A stretch of 64,000 bases of DNA from Pseudogemmobacter hezensis (GTDB taxonomy: Bacteria > Pseudomonadota > Alphaproteobacteria > Rhodobacterales > Rhodobacteraceae), in the NCBI RefSeq assembly GCF_013155295.1, contig NZ_JABJXT010000006.1, forward strand, positions 124,001 to 188,000, given 5' to 3'. The position numbers and the translations under genes were made by a program. The notes below the pieces were generated by a model that saw only the letters and a list, made by a program, of their open reading frames with translations, did no database searches and was not told where the DNA came from. Positions 31,893 through 41,298 of this stretch are shown here, piece by piece (positions within the stretch are counted from its first letter, which is position 1; each line of letters opens with the position of its first letter).

Positions 31893-34800
31893 ATGAAAAA
31901 TCCGTCTGATCTGGTCCGTGATGCTTCGCTTGCACCTGAGGGTGAGTTGGTCAGGGCGCTGATCGCCCAAAGCGGGTTGGATCAGACCGCCCGCGACCGG
32001 ATCGCCGCCGCCGGGGCCGATCTGGTGCGGCGCATCCGCTCGGGCGCAAAGCCCGGCCTGATGGAGGTTTTCCTCGCCGAATACGGTCTGTCGACCGATG
32101 AGGGCATCGCGCTGATGTGTCTGGCCGAGGCGCTTTTGCGGGTGCCGGATGCGCCGACGATGGATGCGCTGATCGAGGATAAGATCGCCCCCTCTGACTG
32201 GGGCAAACATCTGGGGCACTCGGCCTCAAGCCTGGTGAACGCCTCGACCTGGGCCCTGATGCTGACGGGCAAGGTGCTGGACGAGCGCGGGCCCGGTATT
32301 GCAGGCAGCCTGCGCGGTGCGATCCGGCGGCTGGGCGAGCCGGTGATCCGAAGCGCGACGACGCGGGCGATGAAAGAGATGGGCCGCCAGTTCGTTCTGG
32401 GTGAAACCATTGAAAAGGCGATGAAACGCGCCGAAGAGCTTGAGGCCAAAGGCTATACCTATTCCTATGATATGCTGGGCGAGGGGGCCCGCACTGAGGC
32501 CGACGCCCGCAGCTATCACCTGGCCTATACCCGCGCGATCACCGCGATCGCCAAAGCCGCGAAATCGCGCGATGTCGGCACCAATCCCGGCGTTTCCGTT
32601 AAGCTTTCCGCCATACATCCGCGCTATGAAGTGGCCCATGAAGCGCGCGTGATGGAGGAACTGGTGCCCCGGCTGCGGGCACTGTCGGGGCTGGCAAAGG
32701 CGGCCGGGATCGGCCTGAATGTTGATGCGGAAGAGGCGGATCGGCTGGATCTGTCGCTGAAGGTGATTGCGGCCACGCTGGAAGATCCCTCGCTGGCGGG
32801 CTGGGATGGTTTCGGTGTGGTGGTCCAGGCCTACGGGCGGCGCTGCGGGGCGGCGCTGGATGTGCTTTATGACCTGGCGACCCGGCTGAACCGCCGGATC
32901 ATGGTGCGCCTCGTGAAGGGGGCCTATTGGGATTATGAGATCAAGCGCGCCCAGGTGCTGGGGCTTGAAAGCTTCCCGGTTTTCACCCGCAAACAGGCAA
33001 CCGATGTCTCTTATATCGCCAATGCGCAAAAGCTGCTGGCGATGACCGACCGCATTTACCCGCAGTTCGCGGGCCATAATGCGCATACGGTGGCGGCGGT
33101 GCTGGATATGGCCGAACAGGCTGGCATTCGCCCCGATCAATATGAGTTCCAGCGCCTGCATGGCATGGGCGAGCGTCTGCATGACATTGTTCATACAGAT
33201 AAAAACACCCGCTGCCGGATCTATGCGCCTGTCGGGGCGCATCGGGATCTGCTGGCCTATCTGGTGCGCCGCTTGCTGGAAAACGGCGCGAATTCGTCCT
33301 TCGTGAACCAGATCGTCAATGAAGAGGTCTCGCCTGAAGAGGTCGCGTCCTGCCCGCTGACCTATATGGAGCGAGTCTCGCCGCTGGAAAATCCCTCGGT
33401 GCCGCCGGGGCCGCAGATCTTCCCGGGTCGTGTCAATTCGGCGGGTTTCGACCTGACCTCGCATGCGGATCTCGATCGGATCAATGCCGCCATGGCGCCC
33501 TTTATGACGCAGCGTTTCAGCGTCACGCCCAGCCTTGCCGGGCCGTTTACGGGCGGTCCGCGCCAGGATGTGATCAATCCGGCAACCGGCGAAAGCGTCG
33601 GTCAGGTGACGACCGCCAGCGCCGCAGATGTCGACACCGCGCTCAGCCTGGCCACGCCATGGGCGGCGAGCGCCAGCATCCGGGCTGCGACCCTGCGCCG
33701 CGTCGCCGACGCCTATGAGGCGAATTTCGGCCAGATCTTTGCGATCCTGATCCGTGAGGCCGGGAAGAACCTGCCCGACGCCGTCGCCGAGCTGCGCGAA
33801 GCTGTTGATTTCCTGCGCTATTACGCCAATGAGGCCGAGGGGCTGACCGCGCCCGCCCGTGGCCGCTTTACCTGTATCAGCCCGTGGAATTTCCCGCTGG
33901 CGATCTTCTCTGGCCAGATTGCGGCCGCGCTGGCGGCTGGCAATGCCGTGCTGGCCAAACCGGCCGAGCAGACGCCGATGATCGCCGATCTTGCGGTCGC
34001 TCTGATGCACCAGGCGGGGGTGCCGCTGACGGCGCTGCAGCTTTTGCCGGGCGAGGGCGATATCGGGGCGGCTCTGACCTCAGACCCGCGTGTCGATGGG
34101 GTGGCCTTCACCGGCTCGACCGAGGTTGCGCTGATCATCCGCCGCGCTATGGCGGAAAACCTGGCCCCCGGCGCGCCGCTGATCGCCGAGACGGGCGGCA
34201 TGAACGCGATGGTTGTCGATTCGACCGCGCTGCCCGAACAGGCGGTGCGCGATATCGTCGCCTCGTCCTTCCAGTCGGCGGGGCAGCGCTGCTCGGCCCT
34301 GCGCTGCCTTTACGTGCAGGAGGATATCGCGCCCGGCATCATCGAGATGCTGGAAGGCGCGATGGATGAGCTGGCGATCGGCGATCCGGCATTGCTGCGC
34401 ACCGATGTTGGCCCGGTGATCGACGCCGAGGCCCTGGCCACCATCAACGCGCATATTGCGAAAGCCCGCACCGAGGGGCGGCTGCTGAAAGAGCGGGCGG
34501 TGCCCGAGATCGGCACTTTCGCGCCCCCCGCCGTGATCCGCGTTGACGGTATCGCCGCGATGGAGCGTGAGATTTTCGGCCCCGTCCTGCATGTGGTGAC
34601 ATTTAAATCCGGCGAGATTGACATCGTTATCAATCAGATAAACCAAACCGGCTATGGGCTGACCTTCGGCCTGCACACCCGGATCGATGACCGCGTGCAG
34701 CACTTTGTCGAGCGTGTTCATGCGGGCAATATCTATGTGAACCGCAATCAGATCGGCGCGGTGGTCGGCAGCCAGCCCTTCGGCGGCGAGGGGCTTTCGG

Positions 34801-35336
34801 GCACCGGGCCAAAAGCGGGCGGGCCGCAGTATCTGCCGCGCTTCACCCGGCAGGCGGCCCAGGTCTCAGGCCAGCCCGGCAACGCCATCGCGGATGAGGC
34901 GGCGGTGGCGGCGGCCCTGGCCTCTGCCACGCTGCCCGCCGCGCCCGAGCCGCGCGAGCTGCCAGGCCCCACCGGCGAATCGAACCGCCTGGGCCAGTTC
35001 CCACGCGAGCCGCTTTTGTGCCTCGGCCCGGGGGCTGCGGCGCTGGCGGCCCAGGTCAATGCGGTGCGCGCGCTTGGCGGTGCGGCGGTTGAGGCCGATG
35101 GCCTTACCCCCGAGGCGCTGGTGCGGCTGCAGGGCTTTGGCGGTGTGCTTTACTGGGGCGACGAGCCCGGCGCCCGTGCCCTGACCCGCGCTTTGGCCAG
35201 CCGCAAGGGGCCGATCCTGCCGCTGATCACCGGCAGCCCCGACCAGGCGCATATCATGCATGAGCGCCATGTCTGCATCGACACCACGGCCTCTGGCGGC
35301 AATGCCAGGCTGCTGGCCGAGGTTGCGGATGCCTGA
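31893..35336 (+). CDS. putA: Bifunctional proline dehydrogenase / glutamate-semialdehyde dehydrogenase PutA
   Basis: Oxidises proline to glutamate in two steps with FAD and NAD+. The 1147-residue protein has a helical N-terminal region, then a proline dehydrogenase barrel at about 180-460 (GVSVKLSAIHPRYE, VRLVKGAYWDYEIKRAQ, YEFQRLHGMGERL). The aldehyde dehydrogenase domain spans about 560-1000: FTGSTEVALIIRR, the ETGG motif in LIAETGGMNAMVVDS, and the catalytic Cys near 800 in SAGQRCSALR. A C-terminal domain of about 100 residues remains. There is no ribbon-helix-helix DNA-binding domain, so it is not self-regulating, which agrees with PutR next door. CAGGAGG precedes the ATG. Confidence 0.96.
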   Translation: MKNPSDLVRDASLAPEGELVRALIAQSGLDQTARDRIAAAGADLVRRIRSGAKPGLMEVFLAEYGLSTDEGIALMCLAEALLRVPDAPTMDALIEDKIAPSDWGKHLGHSASSLVNASTWALMLTGKVLDERGPGIAGSLRGAIRRLGEPVIRSATTRAMKEMGRQFVLGETIEKAMKRAEELEAKGYTYSYDMLGEGARTEADARSYHLAYTRAITAIAKAAKSRDVGTNPGVSVKLSAIHPRYEVAHEARVMEELVPRLRALSGLAKAAGIGLNVDAEEADRLDLSLKVIAATLEDPSLAGWDGFGVVVQAYGRRCGAALDVLYDLATRLNRRIMVRLVKGAYWDYEIKRAQVLGLESFPVFTRKQATDVSYIANAQKLLAMTDRIYPQFAGHNAHTVAAVLDMAEQAGIRPDQYEFQRLHGMGERLHDIVHTDKNTRCRIYAPVGAHRDLLAYLVRRLLENGANSSFVNQIVNEEVSPEEVASCPLTYMERVSPLENPSVPPGPQIFPGRVNSAGFDLTSHADLDRINAAMAPFMTQRFSVTPSLAGPFTGGPRQDVINPATGESVGQVTTASAADVDTALSLATPWAASASIRAATLRRVADAYEANFGQIFAILIREAGKNLPDAVAELREAVDFLRYYANEAEGLTAPARGRFTCISPWNFPLAIFSGQIAAALAAGNAVLAKPAEQTPMIADLAVALMHQAGVPLTALQLLPGEGDIGAALTSDPRVDGVAFTGSTEVALIIRRAMAENLAPGAPLIAETGGMNAMVVDSTALPEQAVRDIVASSFQSAGQRCSALRCLYVQEDIAPGIIEMLEGAMDELAIGDPALLRTDVGPVIDAEALATINAHIAKARTEGRLLKERAVPEIGTFAPPAVIRVDGIAAMEREIFGPVLHVVTFKSGEIDIVINQINQTGYGLTFGLHTRIDDRVQHFVERVHAGNIYVNRNQIGAVVGSQPFGGEGLSGTGPKAGGPQYLPRFTRQAAQVSGQPGNAIADEAAVAAALASATLPAAPEPRELPGPTGESNRLGQFPREPLLCLGPGAAALAAQVNAVRALGGAAVEADGLTPEALVRLQGFGGVLYWGDEPGARALTRALASRKGPILPLITGSPDQAHIMHERHVCIDTTASGGNARLLAEVADA

Positions 35337-35382
35337 GGGCAGGGGCTATTGACCAAAGGCGCGACCCGGGCCAGGGTCGCGC

Positions 35383-36117
35383 ATGTTTCCAATTCGTGAC
35401 CACAATCCCTCGGGGCGCGTCCCCTTTGTCACCTTCGCGCTGATTGCGGTGAATGTGGTGACGTTTCTGGCCTATTATCCAGCCGCGTCAGAGCTTTGGC
35501 TGGCGCGGTTCTATTACACCTGGGGCGTAATTCCGGCCGATATGTGGGCGTTTGACAGCGCTGCGACCTGGATCAGCCATATGTTCATCCATGCGGGCTG
35601 GATGCATCTTGCCGGGAATATGCTGTTCCTGTGGATCTTTGGCGACAACCTGGAAAGCGAGATGGGGCATGCGGGCTTTTTGCTGTTCTATCTTCTGGCA
35701 GGGGCTGCGGCGGCGATTGGCCAGGCCTTGCCCGATCCCGGTTCTGCGGTGCCGATGGTCGGGGCCTCTGGTGCGATTGCCGGGGTGATGGGGGGATATC
35801 TGCTGCTTTATCCGCGCGCGCAGGTGGATGTGCTGCTGATCGTGGTGATCTTCTTTCGGGTGTTCACGCTGCCGGCCTGGCTTGTGCTGGGGCTGTGGTT
35901 TGCGATTCAGATCTTTTCGGGCGTGGCTGTTCCGGGCGACGGCGTCGCCTATCTGGCCCATGCCGGCGGCTTTGTCGCGGGGCTGATTTTGACCTTGCCG
36001 CTATGGCTGCGGCGTGGCGGGCGGCGGTTCTGGCAGGAAAACGCCGGCCACCCCCCGCATCCCGGCGCAGAATATAGCCTGTCGCAAAGCCGAATCCCCA
36101 GGGTGGGCAGGCGCTGA
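35383..36117 (+). CDS. Rhomboid-family intramembrane serine protease
   Basis: A 244-residue membrane protease. Hydrophobic segments start with FVTFALIAVNVVTFLAYY. The signature HAGWMHLAGNMLFLWIFGDNLE is the loop-helix region with the conserved HxxxN. The catalytic serine is in MVGASGAIAGVMGGYLLL near 129, and the catalytic histidine in VAYLAHAGGFVAGL near 192. The soluble tail after 212 is basic and short. It follows putA by 47 bases, but no functional link is known. Confidence 0.9.
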   Translation: MFPIRDHNPSGRVPFVTFALIAVNVVTFLAYYPAASELWLARFYYTWGVIPADMWAFDSAATWISHMFIHAGWMHLAGNMLFLWIFGDNLESEMGHAGFLLFYLLAGAAAAIGQALPDPGSAVPMVGASGAIAGVMGGYLLLYPRAQVDVLLIVVIFFRVFTLPAWLVLGLWFAIQIFSGVAVPGDGVAYLAHAGGFVAGLILTLPLWLRRGGRRFWQENAGHPPHPGAEYSLSQSRIPRVGRR

Positions 36118-36243
36118 CCGGGCCGCCAGATTTGCGCTATGGCCGGACAGAAGCGATGGCGGCAGGTGTCTTGTCAGGTGCCCAGGCTGTCAGGGTTCTG
36201 CGGATTGCACCCAGGCTGACGGATCATGACTGATAGGGGAAGG

Positions 36244-36327
36244 TGGTACGGGTGGTCGGACTCGAACCGACACTCCTTGCGGAAACAGAGTTTGAGTCTG
36301 TCGCGTCTACCATTCCGCCACACCCGC
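36244..36327 (-). tRNA. tRNA-Leu (anticodon CAA)
   Basis: The minus strand folds to acceptor GCGGGTG/CACCCGT (with G.T at the end), D-arm GGCGGAATGGTAGACGC, anticodon stem ACAGA/TCTGT around CTCAAAC (anticodon CAA), long variable arm TTCCGCAAGGAG, T-arm GTCGGTTCGAGTCCGAC, discriminator A and encoded CCA at 36244-36246. This gene is uninterrupted, unlike the tRNA-Leu(UAA) gene 10 kb away. Confidence 0.94.
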
Positions 36328-36602
36328 ATCATCCAGCATCTGCCTGGCAGGACCTGGCGTATTTGGCCAGATCGCAGAGCTGTGTCGCATCCGCCTGTCA
36401 GCACTCTGGTCACGCCCAGCCAGAACCCCGCTATCAGCAGGCGACCGGAAAAAGACCCATGCGGCAGGCACCGCGATGTGCCGTATATGCTTCGGTTCCG
36501 CGCAGTCAGTCAAGCGTCATTCCATCCTGACGGTCTGTCCTCTGGCCACCAGGGCGGGTGGCGGTCTGCACATTATTGCATCGCAAGGCGGCGCAGCAGG
36601 CG

Positions 36603-36957
36603 ATGAAGATCCTTTTGCTGGGCGACTATGGCCTCTTTGGCGGCAGGCTGGCCCGTCTCATGCAGGATATGGCCGGGCTTGAGTTGCTGATCTGCCGCCG
36701 TGCCCCCCGCGCCGCCCAGGCCTTTTATGCCGGGTGGAGGGGGGGCGCGGCTGCAGCTGATACCGCGCCGCTGGTCACTTTGGGGGCTGTCGCTGTCCAA
36801 AGCCCTGCTGCCAGGAGTCGGGTCGTATAAGCACGAGACTGACGGCCGTTTTCAAATCGATGTGGAAATCGCCGTGCCTGTGATTGGGTGGATCGTGCAT
36901 TATAAGGCGGGCTGCGGCAGGACGTTTGCGCGCATGATCCCCGGGTTTGACGGGTAG
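36603..36957 (+). pseudogene. Dehydrogenase-DUF4166 gene with large internal deletion
   Basis: The 5' part, MKILLLGDYGLFGGRLARLMQDMAGLELLICRR, is the Rossmann start of a saccharopine-dehydrogenase-like oxidoreductase (GxGxxG-like GDYGLFGGR). The sequence fails near 36760. In another frame the 3' part, LLPGVGSYKHETDGRFQIDVEIAVPVIGWIVHYKA, resembles the C-terminal end of a DUF4166 domain. Oxidoreductase-DUF4166 fusions of about 500 residues are known, so most of the middle seems to have been lost. About 115 codons remain. Confidence 0.55.
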
Positions 36958-37141
36958 ACCTGTCACTGACAGAGGTTGAGCGACTTGTGATTGACCGGCT
37001 GCGGAGGCCGCAGCGCTTGCTCTGGCAGGGCTAAAAGAGGCTGGCAGGGCCGGGTCGCAGCCGGTATTTTCCCGCAAACGGGCCGTATCCTGCACCCGAT
37101 TGCTCGGATGCAGGGCTATGCGCCTGGCCTGTGGGGGCAGA

Positions 37142-37678
37142 TCAGAACCGGAAGCCCGCGATGACCTGGGTGCTTTCCCCGGTTGCACGGACGCCCAGCG
37201 ACATTTTGTTGAATGACACATTCACCACCGCGCCGAAATTGCCTTTATATTCGGTATCCGGCTCGGTATTGGCCCAGCATTGGTAGCCGAGATAAGATGC
37301 GGCACAATCGCTGGTGTCTTCACGAACGCCGACCAGCAATGCGGCATCGGTCCGGAAACGGCTGTTTTCAATGACATTCGCGCCGATCAGCAGATTGTAG
37401 GAGGTCGCCTGTTTCACCGCTTGATCGCGGCCCCAGGTCGAATCGAGCAAAGTTCCCTCGCGCCCGATATCTGCGCCGAGAACCAGTTTGCGGCCCGCCA
37501 GCTGATGCATGATCCCGATCGAAAGGGGGGTGCTGTCATCTCTGAACTCACTGGCGGATTTGGCACCGCCAAGGCCGAAATAAAGCGAGGTGCGTCCGGC
37601 TGTGCCGTCTTGGGCGATGGCAGGAGCAGCCAGCAATGCCAGTGGCGCAGCAAGAAGAAGAGCTTTGAAATTAAACAT
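37142..37678 (-). CDS. Small outer-membrane beta-barrel protein
   Basis: A 178-residue protein with signal peptide FKALLLAAPLALLAAPAIAQ, then alternating beta strands (TSLYFGLGGAK, LSIGIMHQLAGRKLVLGADIG, YNLLIGANVIENSRFRTDAALLVG). It ends in a C-terminal Phe (VIAGFRF), the outer-membrane insertion signal. This suggests an eight-stranded barrel. Two cysteines lie in one loop (DCAASYLGYQCW). Family not recognised. The start codon is followed upstream by an AT-rich region that may be its promoter. Confidence 0.72.
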   Translation of the reverse strand: MFNFKALLLAAPLALLAAPAIAQDGTAGRTSLYFGLGGAKSASEFRDDSTPLSIGIMHQLAGRKLVLGADIGREGTLLDSTWGRDQAVKQATSYNLLIGANVIENSRFRTDAALLVGVREDTSDCAASYLGYQCWANTEPDTEYKGNFGAVVNVSFNKMSLGVRATGESTQVIAGFRF

Positions 37679-38075
37679 TTGTCACATCCACATATCATTT
37701 ACGTTCGGGAAAAGCCGTCATCTTCTCGTTTGAAATCACAAAATTCGTAATAATTTCATAACGCCTGCTGCGGATGATCCAGAGGGCAGACATTATCGCC
37801 CGCCCCGGTCATATCATCGCAAAATGACGGCAAACCTATGCTCTGGGGCGGGCATCGGGGGATCAAATTTGTGGAATTATTGTGCTCCGTAGCGGAACAA
37901 TTACGGAAAAACGCAGAAAATGAAGCATTGTCTTAAACATTTACCGCCATAAACCGAAGGCACAGGTGCTGCGGCACCTGTCACTGAAACTGATGCGGGA
38001 ATTACATCTTTGTGAAATTATTTCATGGCCTTAGCTTTGGCGCAGGACCATGCCAGAGCAGACCCAGAGCAGACA
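37679..38075. other. AT-richer gene-free stretch with divergent promoters
   Basis: About 400 bases with no supported gene, more AT-rich than average (for example AAATTCGTAATAATTTCATAA near 37740 and GTGAAATTATTTCATGG near 38012, the latter a near-palindrome GAAATTATTTC). It should hold the promoters of the barrel protein and of the DUF2189 gene. Confidence 0.4.
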
Positions 38076-38975
38076 ATGACAGCCTTCCCCGATCGTAAGC
38101 CAGACAATGACTGCGACACGCGCCCCGGTTCCGGGGGCCGCCGTGGGGCTCAGACGGGGGTGGTCTCTGGTCGGCTGGCCGGTGCAAAGCCGGAAATCAT
38201 GCGGCTTGATGCAGGTGATTTTCGCTTTGCATTGGCGATGGGCTGGCGCGATTTTTGTGCGGCTCCGATCTGGGGGATCTTCTTCGCGCTGATCTATGTT
38301 CTGGGCGGCTGGCTGGTTTTCTGGGCTCTGACCGCGCAGGGGCAGCTTTGGTGGACGTTGCCTGCCGCGGCAGGATTTCCAATTCTTGGGCCCTTTATTG
38401 CCTGCGGCCTGTATGAGGTCAGCCGCCGACTTGAGCGGGGCGCGCCGCTTGACCGGGCTACAGTTCTGGGGGCGATCTTTGCGCAAAAGGACGGGCAAAT
38501 TCCGTCAATGGCGGCGCTGATTGTGTTCTATTTCCTGTTTTGGAACTTCTTTGCGCATATGACTTTTGCGCTGTTCATGGGCAATGTGACGATGACCAAT
38601 GTCTCACAATCGCTGGCCGTTTTCATGACGCCTGCGGGGCTTGGGCTGTTGGTGTTCGGCACGCTCAGCGGGGCGCTGATTGCGGCGCTTTTGTTTTCAC
38701 TGACGGTGGTCAGCCTGCCGATGCTGCTGGAACGTGACATTGATTATGTGACGGCGATGCTGACCAGCCTTTCGCTGGTGCGCGAAAATATGCTGCTGAT
38801 GCTGGCATGGGGTGCGTTTATTGCGGCGCTGCTGTTTCTGGCGATGCTGCCGGGTTTTCTGGGCCTGTTTGTGGTGCTGCCGGTGCTGGGGCATGCCAGC
38901 TGGCATCTCTATCGTCGCGCGGTTGCCTGGCCTGATGCCCCGCCTGATGCCAGCCACCAGACCCAATCGGCGTAA
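38076..38975 (+). CDS. DUF2189 integral membrane protein
   Basis: A 299-residue membrane protein of unknown function. After a polar N-terminus of about 45 residues there is LGWRDF-like signature AMGWRDFCAAPIWGIFFALIYVLGGW, then about six hydrophobic segments, ending with GHASWHLYRRAV, which is typical of DUF2189. ATG at 38076 is chosen; an upstream start at 38025 adds 17 polar residues. The 15-bp repeat array begins 40 bases after the stop. Confidence 0.75.
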   Translation: MTAFPDRKPDNDCDTRPGSGGRRGAQTGVVSGRLAGAKPEIMRLDAGDFRFALAMGWRDFCAAPIWGIFFALIYVLGGWLVFWALTAQGQLWWTLPAAAGFPILGPFIACGLYEVSRRLERGAPLDRATVLGAIFAQKDGQIPSMAALIVFYFLFWNFFAHMTFALFMGNVTMTNVSQSLAVFMTPAGLGLLVFGTLSGALIAALLFSLTVVSLPMLLERDIDYVTAMLTSLSLVRENMLLMLAWGAFIAALLFLAMLPGFLGLFVVLPVLGHASWHLYRRAVAWPDAPPDASHQTQSA

Positions 38976-39015
38976 GGGGGTGCGCCTCTCTGACGCCTTT
39001 GATTTCCCTCTGGCC

Positions 39016-39100
39016 CAGATCGGCTTGACCCAGATCGGTTTGACCCAGATCGGTTTGGCCCAGATCGGTTTGGCCCAGATCGGTTTGGCCCAGATCGGTC
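39016..39100 (+). repeat. 15-bp tandem repeat, five full units and a partial sixth
   Basis: Consensus CAGATCGGTTTGGCC, with variants CGGCTTGACC in unit 1 and TTGACC in unit 2. Units 3-5 are identical, pointing to recent slippage. It lies between the DUF2189 gene and psd. In one frame it reads as repeats of the pentad QIGLA, but that frame has no start codon with a binding site after the DUF2189 stop. Confidence 0.92.
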
Positions 39101-39168
39101 GCGGACAGATTGCCGCTGCCTGACAGAGCGGTTACAACAGGCGAAAGCTGTCAGAGAGGTAAATGCCC

Positions 39169-39861
39169 ATGCGAATGATCGACACCTTCGTAAAGCCGAT
39201 GCATCGTGAGGGGATCCCCTTTGTCGCGATTTTTGCGCTGATCACCCTGGTTCTCTTTTTCATCTGGGAACCGCTGGGCTGGCTGGGTCTTGCCCTGACG
39301 ATCTGGTGCTATTACTTCTTCCGCGACCCCAAACGCGCGGTGCCGGAAAACAAGGGGCTGCTGGTCAGCCCGGCTGACGGCATCGTCTCGATGATCACCC
39401 CTGCCGTCCCCCCGGTCGAGCTGGGTCTGGGCAATGAGGCGCTGACCCGGGTCTCGGTTTTCATGTCGGTGTTCAACTGCCATGTGAACCGCACGCCGAT
39501 CTCGGGTAAGGTGACGGCGCTGGCCTATCGGCCGGGAAAATTCCTGAACGCCTCGATGGACAAGGCCTCGGACGATAACGAGCGCAACTCGCTGGCGATC
39601 CAGCTGGAAGATGGCCGCCATATCGCGGTTGTGCAGATTGCAGGCCTCGTGGCGCGCCGTATCGTTTGCTGGACGAAGCCGGGCGACATGCTGCGCACGG
39701 GCGAGCGGTTCGGCCTGATCCGTTTCGGCTCGCGGCTGGATGTCTATCTGCCGCCGGGCGTCGAGCCGCAGGTTGCCGTTGGCCAGACCGCAGTTGCAGG
39801 TGAGACGGTTCTTGCGCTGATCGGAACGGATGCGCCAGCGCGCCACGCCAGGATCGAGTGA
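39169..39861 (+). CDS. psd: Phosphatidylserine decarboxylase
   Basis: Makes phosphatidylethanolamine from phosphatidylserine at the inner membrane. The 230-residue product is the short proenzyme type. It has two N-terminal membrane segments ([16 protein letters not shown]), the region [22 protein letters not shown], then [21 protein letters not shown] has the Gly-Ser self-cleavage site; Ser near 187 becomes the pyruvoyl group. ATG at 39169 suits the spacing from GAGAGG; ATG two codons earlier is possible. pssA follows directly, so the two steps of the pathway are encoded together. Confidence 0.94.
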   Translation: MRMIDTFVKPMHREGIPFVAIFALITLVLFFIWEPLGWLGLALTIWCYYFFRDPKRAVPENKGLLVSPADGIVSMITPAVPPVELGLGNEALTRVSVFMSVFNCHVNRTPISGKVTALAYRPGKFLNASMDKASDDNERNSLAIQLEDGRHIAVVQIAGLVARRIVCWTKPGDMLRTGERFGLIRFGSRLDVYLPPGVEPQVAVGQTAVAGETVLALIGTDAPARHARIE

Positions 39862-40695
39862 ATGAGCCTGCCCGACCAGAGCCCCGTTCCGGCCGGTCCG
39901 GATGCAGCGAACACAGCTGAGGGCGCAGCGCAGGTCACGCGCCCGATACCGGATCCTGACACGCCTGATCCTGACACGCCCGAGCGCGGCCTTCTGGTTT
40001 TGCGGCTTTTGCCCAATCTGGTCTCGATCCTGGCGCTTTGTGCCGGGCTGACCGCGATCCGCTTTGCCTTTGCGGGCAATGTGAATATCGCGGTGCTGTT
40101 GATTGCGCTGGCGGCGTTTCTGGACGGGCTTGACGGGCGTCTGGCGCGAATGCTGCGATCAGAAAGCGCGATCGGGGCCGAACTGGACAGTCTTTGCGAT
40201 TTCGTGAATTTCGGCGTGGTCCCGGCGCTGGTGCTGTATTTCTGGGGGCTCAGGGCTGAGGCCTCGATGGGCTGGATCGCGGTGCTGGTCTATGCGGTAT
40301 GCTGCATGCTGCGGCTGGCGCGGTTCAATGTCGGCAATCGGGAAGCAAGCCCGAAAGAGAAAACCGGCTTTATCGGCGTGCCTTCACCGGCGGGCGCGAT
40401 GCTGGTGCTGACGCCGATCTATCTGGCGCATGTGACCGGCTTCCGCCTGCCAGAGGCGGTGGTGACCTTCTGGATGGTCGCGGTCGGGGCGCTGATGATC
40501 TCACGCGTGCCGACCCCCAGTCTGAAGCGGGTGCGGATCCCGGCCAGCGCGGCGCCCTATGCGCTGGTGGGCGCGGTGGCGGCGGTGGCACTGGTGATCA
40601 CCTACCCCTGGGTGACGCTGCTCTTGTTCTCGCTGGGCTATGGCAGCGGGCTGATGTGGCACGCAATCCGGCATCTTCGGCGCAACGAAACCTAA
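39862..40695 (+). CDS. pssA: CDP-diacylglycerol-serine O-phosphatidyltransferase
   Basis: Makes phosphatidylserine from CDP-diacylglycerol and serine, supplying Psd. The 277-residue membrane protein carries the CDP-alcohol phosphotransferase motif FLDGLDGRLARMLRSESAIGAELDSLCDFVNFG near 95-125, with the metal-binding aspartates in place. About eight hydrophobic segments follow. The N-terminal 40 residues are Pro/Asp-rich (PIPDPDTPDPDTPER, a small repeat). The ATG follows the psd stop with no gap (TGAATG). Confidence 0.94.
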   Translation: MSLPDQSPVPAGPDAANTAEGAAQVTRPIPDPDTPDPDTPERGLLVLRLLPNLVSILALCAGLTAIRFAFAGNVNIAVLLIALAAFLDGLDGRLARMLRSESAIGAELDSLCDFVNFGVVPALVLYFWGLRAEASMGWIAVLVYAVCCMLRLARFNVGNREASPKEKTGFIGVPSPAGAMLVLTPIYLAHVTGFRLPEAVVTFWMVAVGALMISRVPTPSLKRVRIPASAAPYALVGAVAAVALVITYPWVTLLLFSLGYGSGLMWHAIRHLRRNET

Positions 40696-40700
40696 AGCGA

Positions 40701-40733
40701 GAGCGCCCGTTTTCGGGCAGAAAACAGGCGCTC
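40701..40733 (+). terminator. Stem-loop after pssA
   Basis: GAGCGCC (40701-40707) pairs with GGCGCTC (40727-40733), with a small inner CCCG-TTTT-CGGG hairpin. No T-tract follows, so a termination role is only likely. Confidence 0.4.
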
Positions 40734-40742
40734 GCCGCGCGG

Positions 40743-41177
40743 TCAGCTGTGGTAGGTTGCCTTGCGCCTGACCCTGCCAAGGGGATCAATCTCAAGCGCG
40801 CGGCGCGCGGGAACCCCTTCATAGTCGGTTTTCGCAACTTTGCCCGAGCTGTCCTCGATGATCAGCGTAAATCCTGGCATAACCGGGTCTGCATGGAACT
40901 CGGCCATCACAGTCCGCCAATCGCTCCTTCCGAACCCTTTTGCCCGGCTCAGACGGTCAAACGCCTCGATAATATGCGGCATTGCTGATGACAAATAAGC
41001 GGAAGGGGTGCCCTGAACCACCTTGCCGTTCAAAAAGTCGATGGTCAGCACGCCGTCCTGGGATTGCGCGGCATCTTTATAGACGTTCAAATCGTAAAAT
41101 GTTGTGAGAAAGCTCATCCCGCCTACGATAGAGTCCGCAACACTGTGCGCGACCGACCTGACATCACTCATTCTCAT
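40743..41177 (-). CDS. Uncharacterised 144-residue protein
   Basis: Family not recognised. It starts MRMSDVRSVAHSVADSIVGGMSFLTTFYDLNVYKDAAQ, and the C-terminal half is beta-rich and polar (GFTLIIEDSSGKVAKTDYEG, EIDPLGRVRRKATYHS). No signal peptide or membrane segment is clear. The start at 41177 has AGGAG seven bases upstream; the frame extends further to 41279 without a site. It lies between pssA and the pepF terminator, as a lone gene. Confidence 0.65.
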   Translation of the reverse strand: MRMSDVRSVAHSVADSIVGGMSFLTTFYDLNVYKDAAQSQDGVLTIDFLNGKVVQGTPSAYLSSAMPHIIEAFDRLSRAKGFGRSDWRTVMAEFHADPVMPGFTLIIEDSSGKVAKTDYEGVPARRALEIDPLGRVRRKATYHS

Positions 41178-41262
41178 GATAAATCTCCTGACGCCCCGCC
41201 AGGAAGCGTAGCGGCTGGATGGTCGTCCGTAAATCGTTAAGATTTGCCGGGCCAAAGCATGG

Positions 41263-41296
41263 AAAAGCCCCCGGATCACGCGATCCGGGGGCTTTT
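41263..41296 (-). terminator. Strong bidirectional terminator after pepF
   Basis: AAAAGCCCCCGGATC and GATCCGGGGGCTTTT form a perfect 15-bp stem (41263-41277/41282-41296) with loop ACGC, with A/T-tracts on both arms. It lies two bases from the pepF stop. Confidence 0.95.
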
Positions 41297-41298
41297 AA

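Noticed and set aside
32226-34010. A 594-codon minus-strand frame inside putA
   Set aside because: Antisense shadow of PutA; no start signal and no domain.
38812-39123. A 103-codon frame ending in QIGLA repeats
   Set aside because: Its first part is an out-of-frame shadow of the DUF2189 gene; only the repeat itself is notable and is reported as such.
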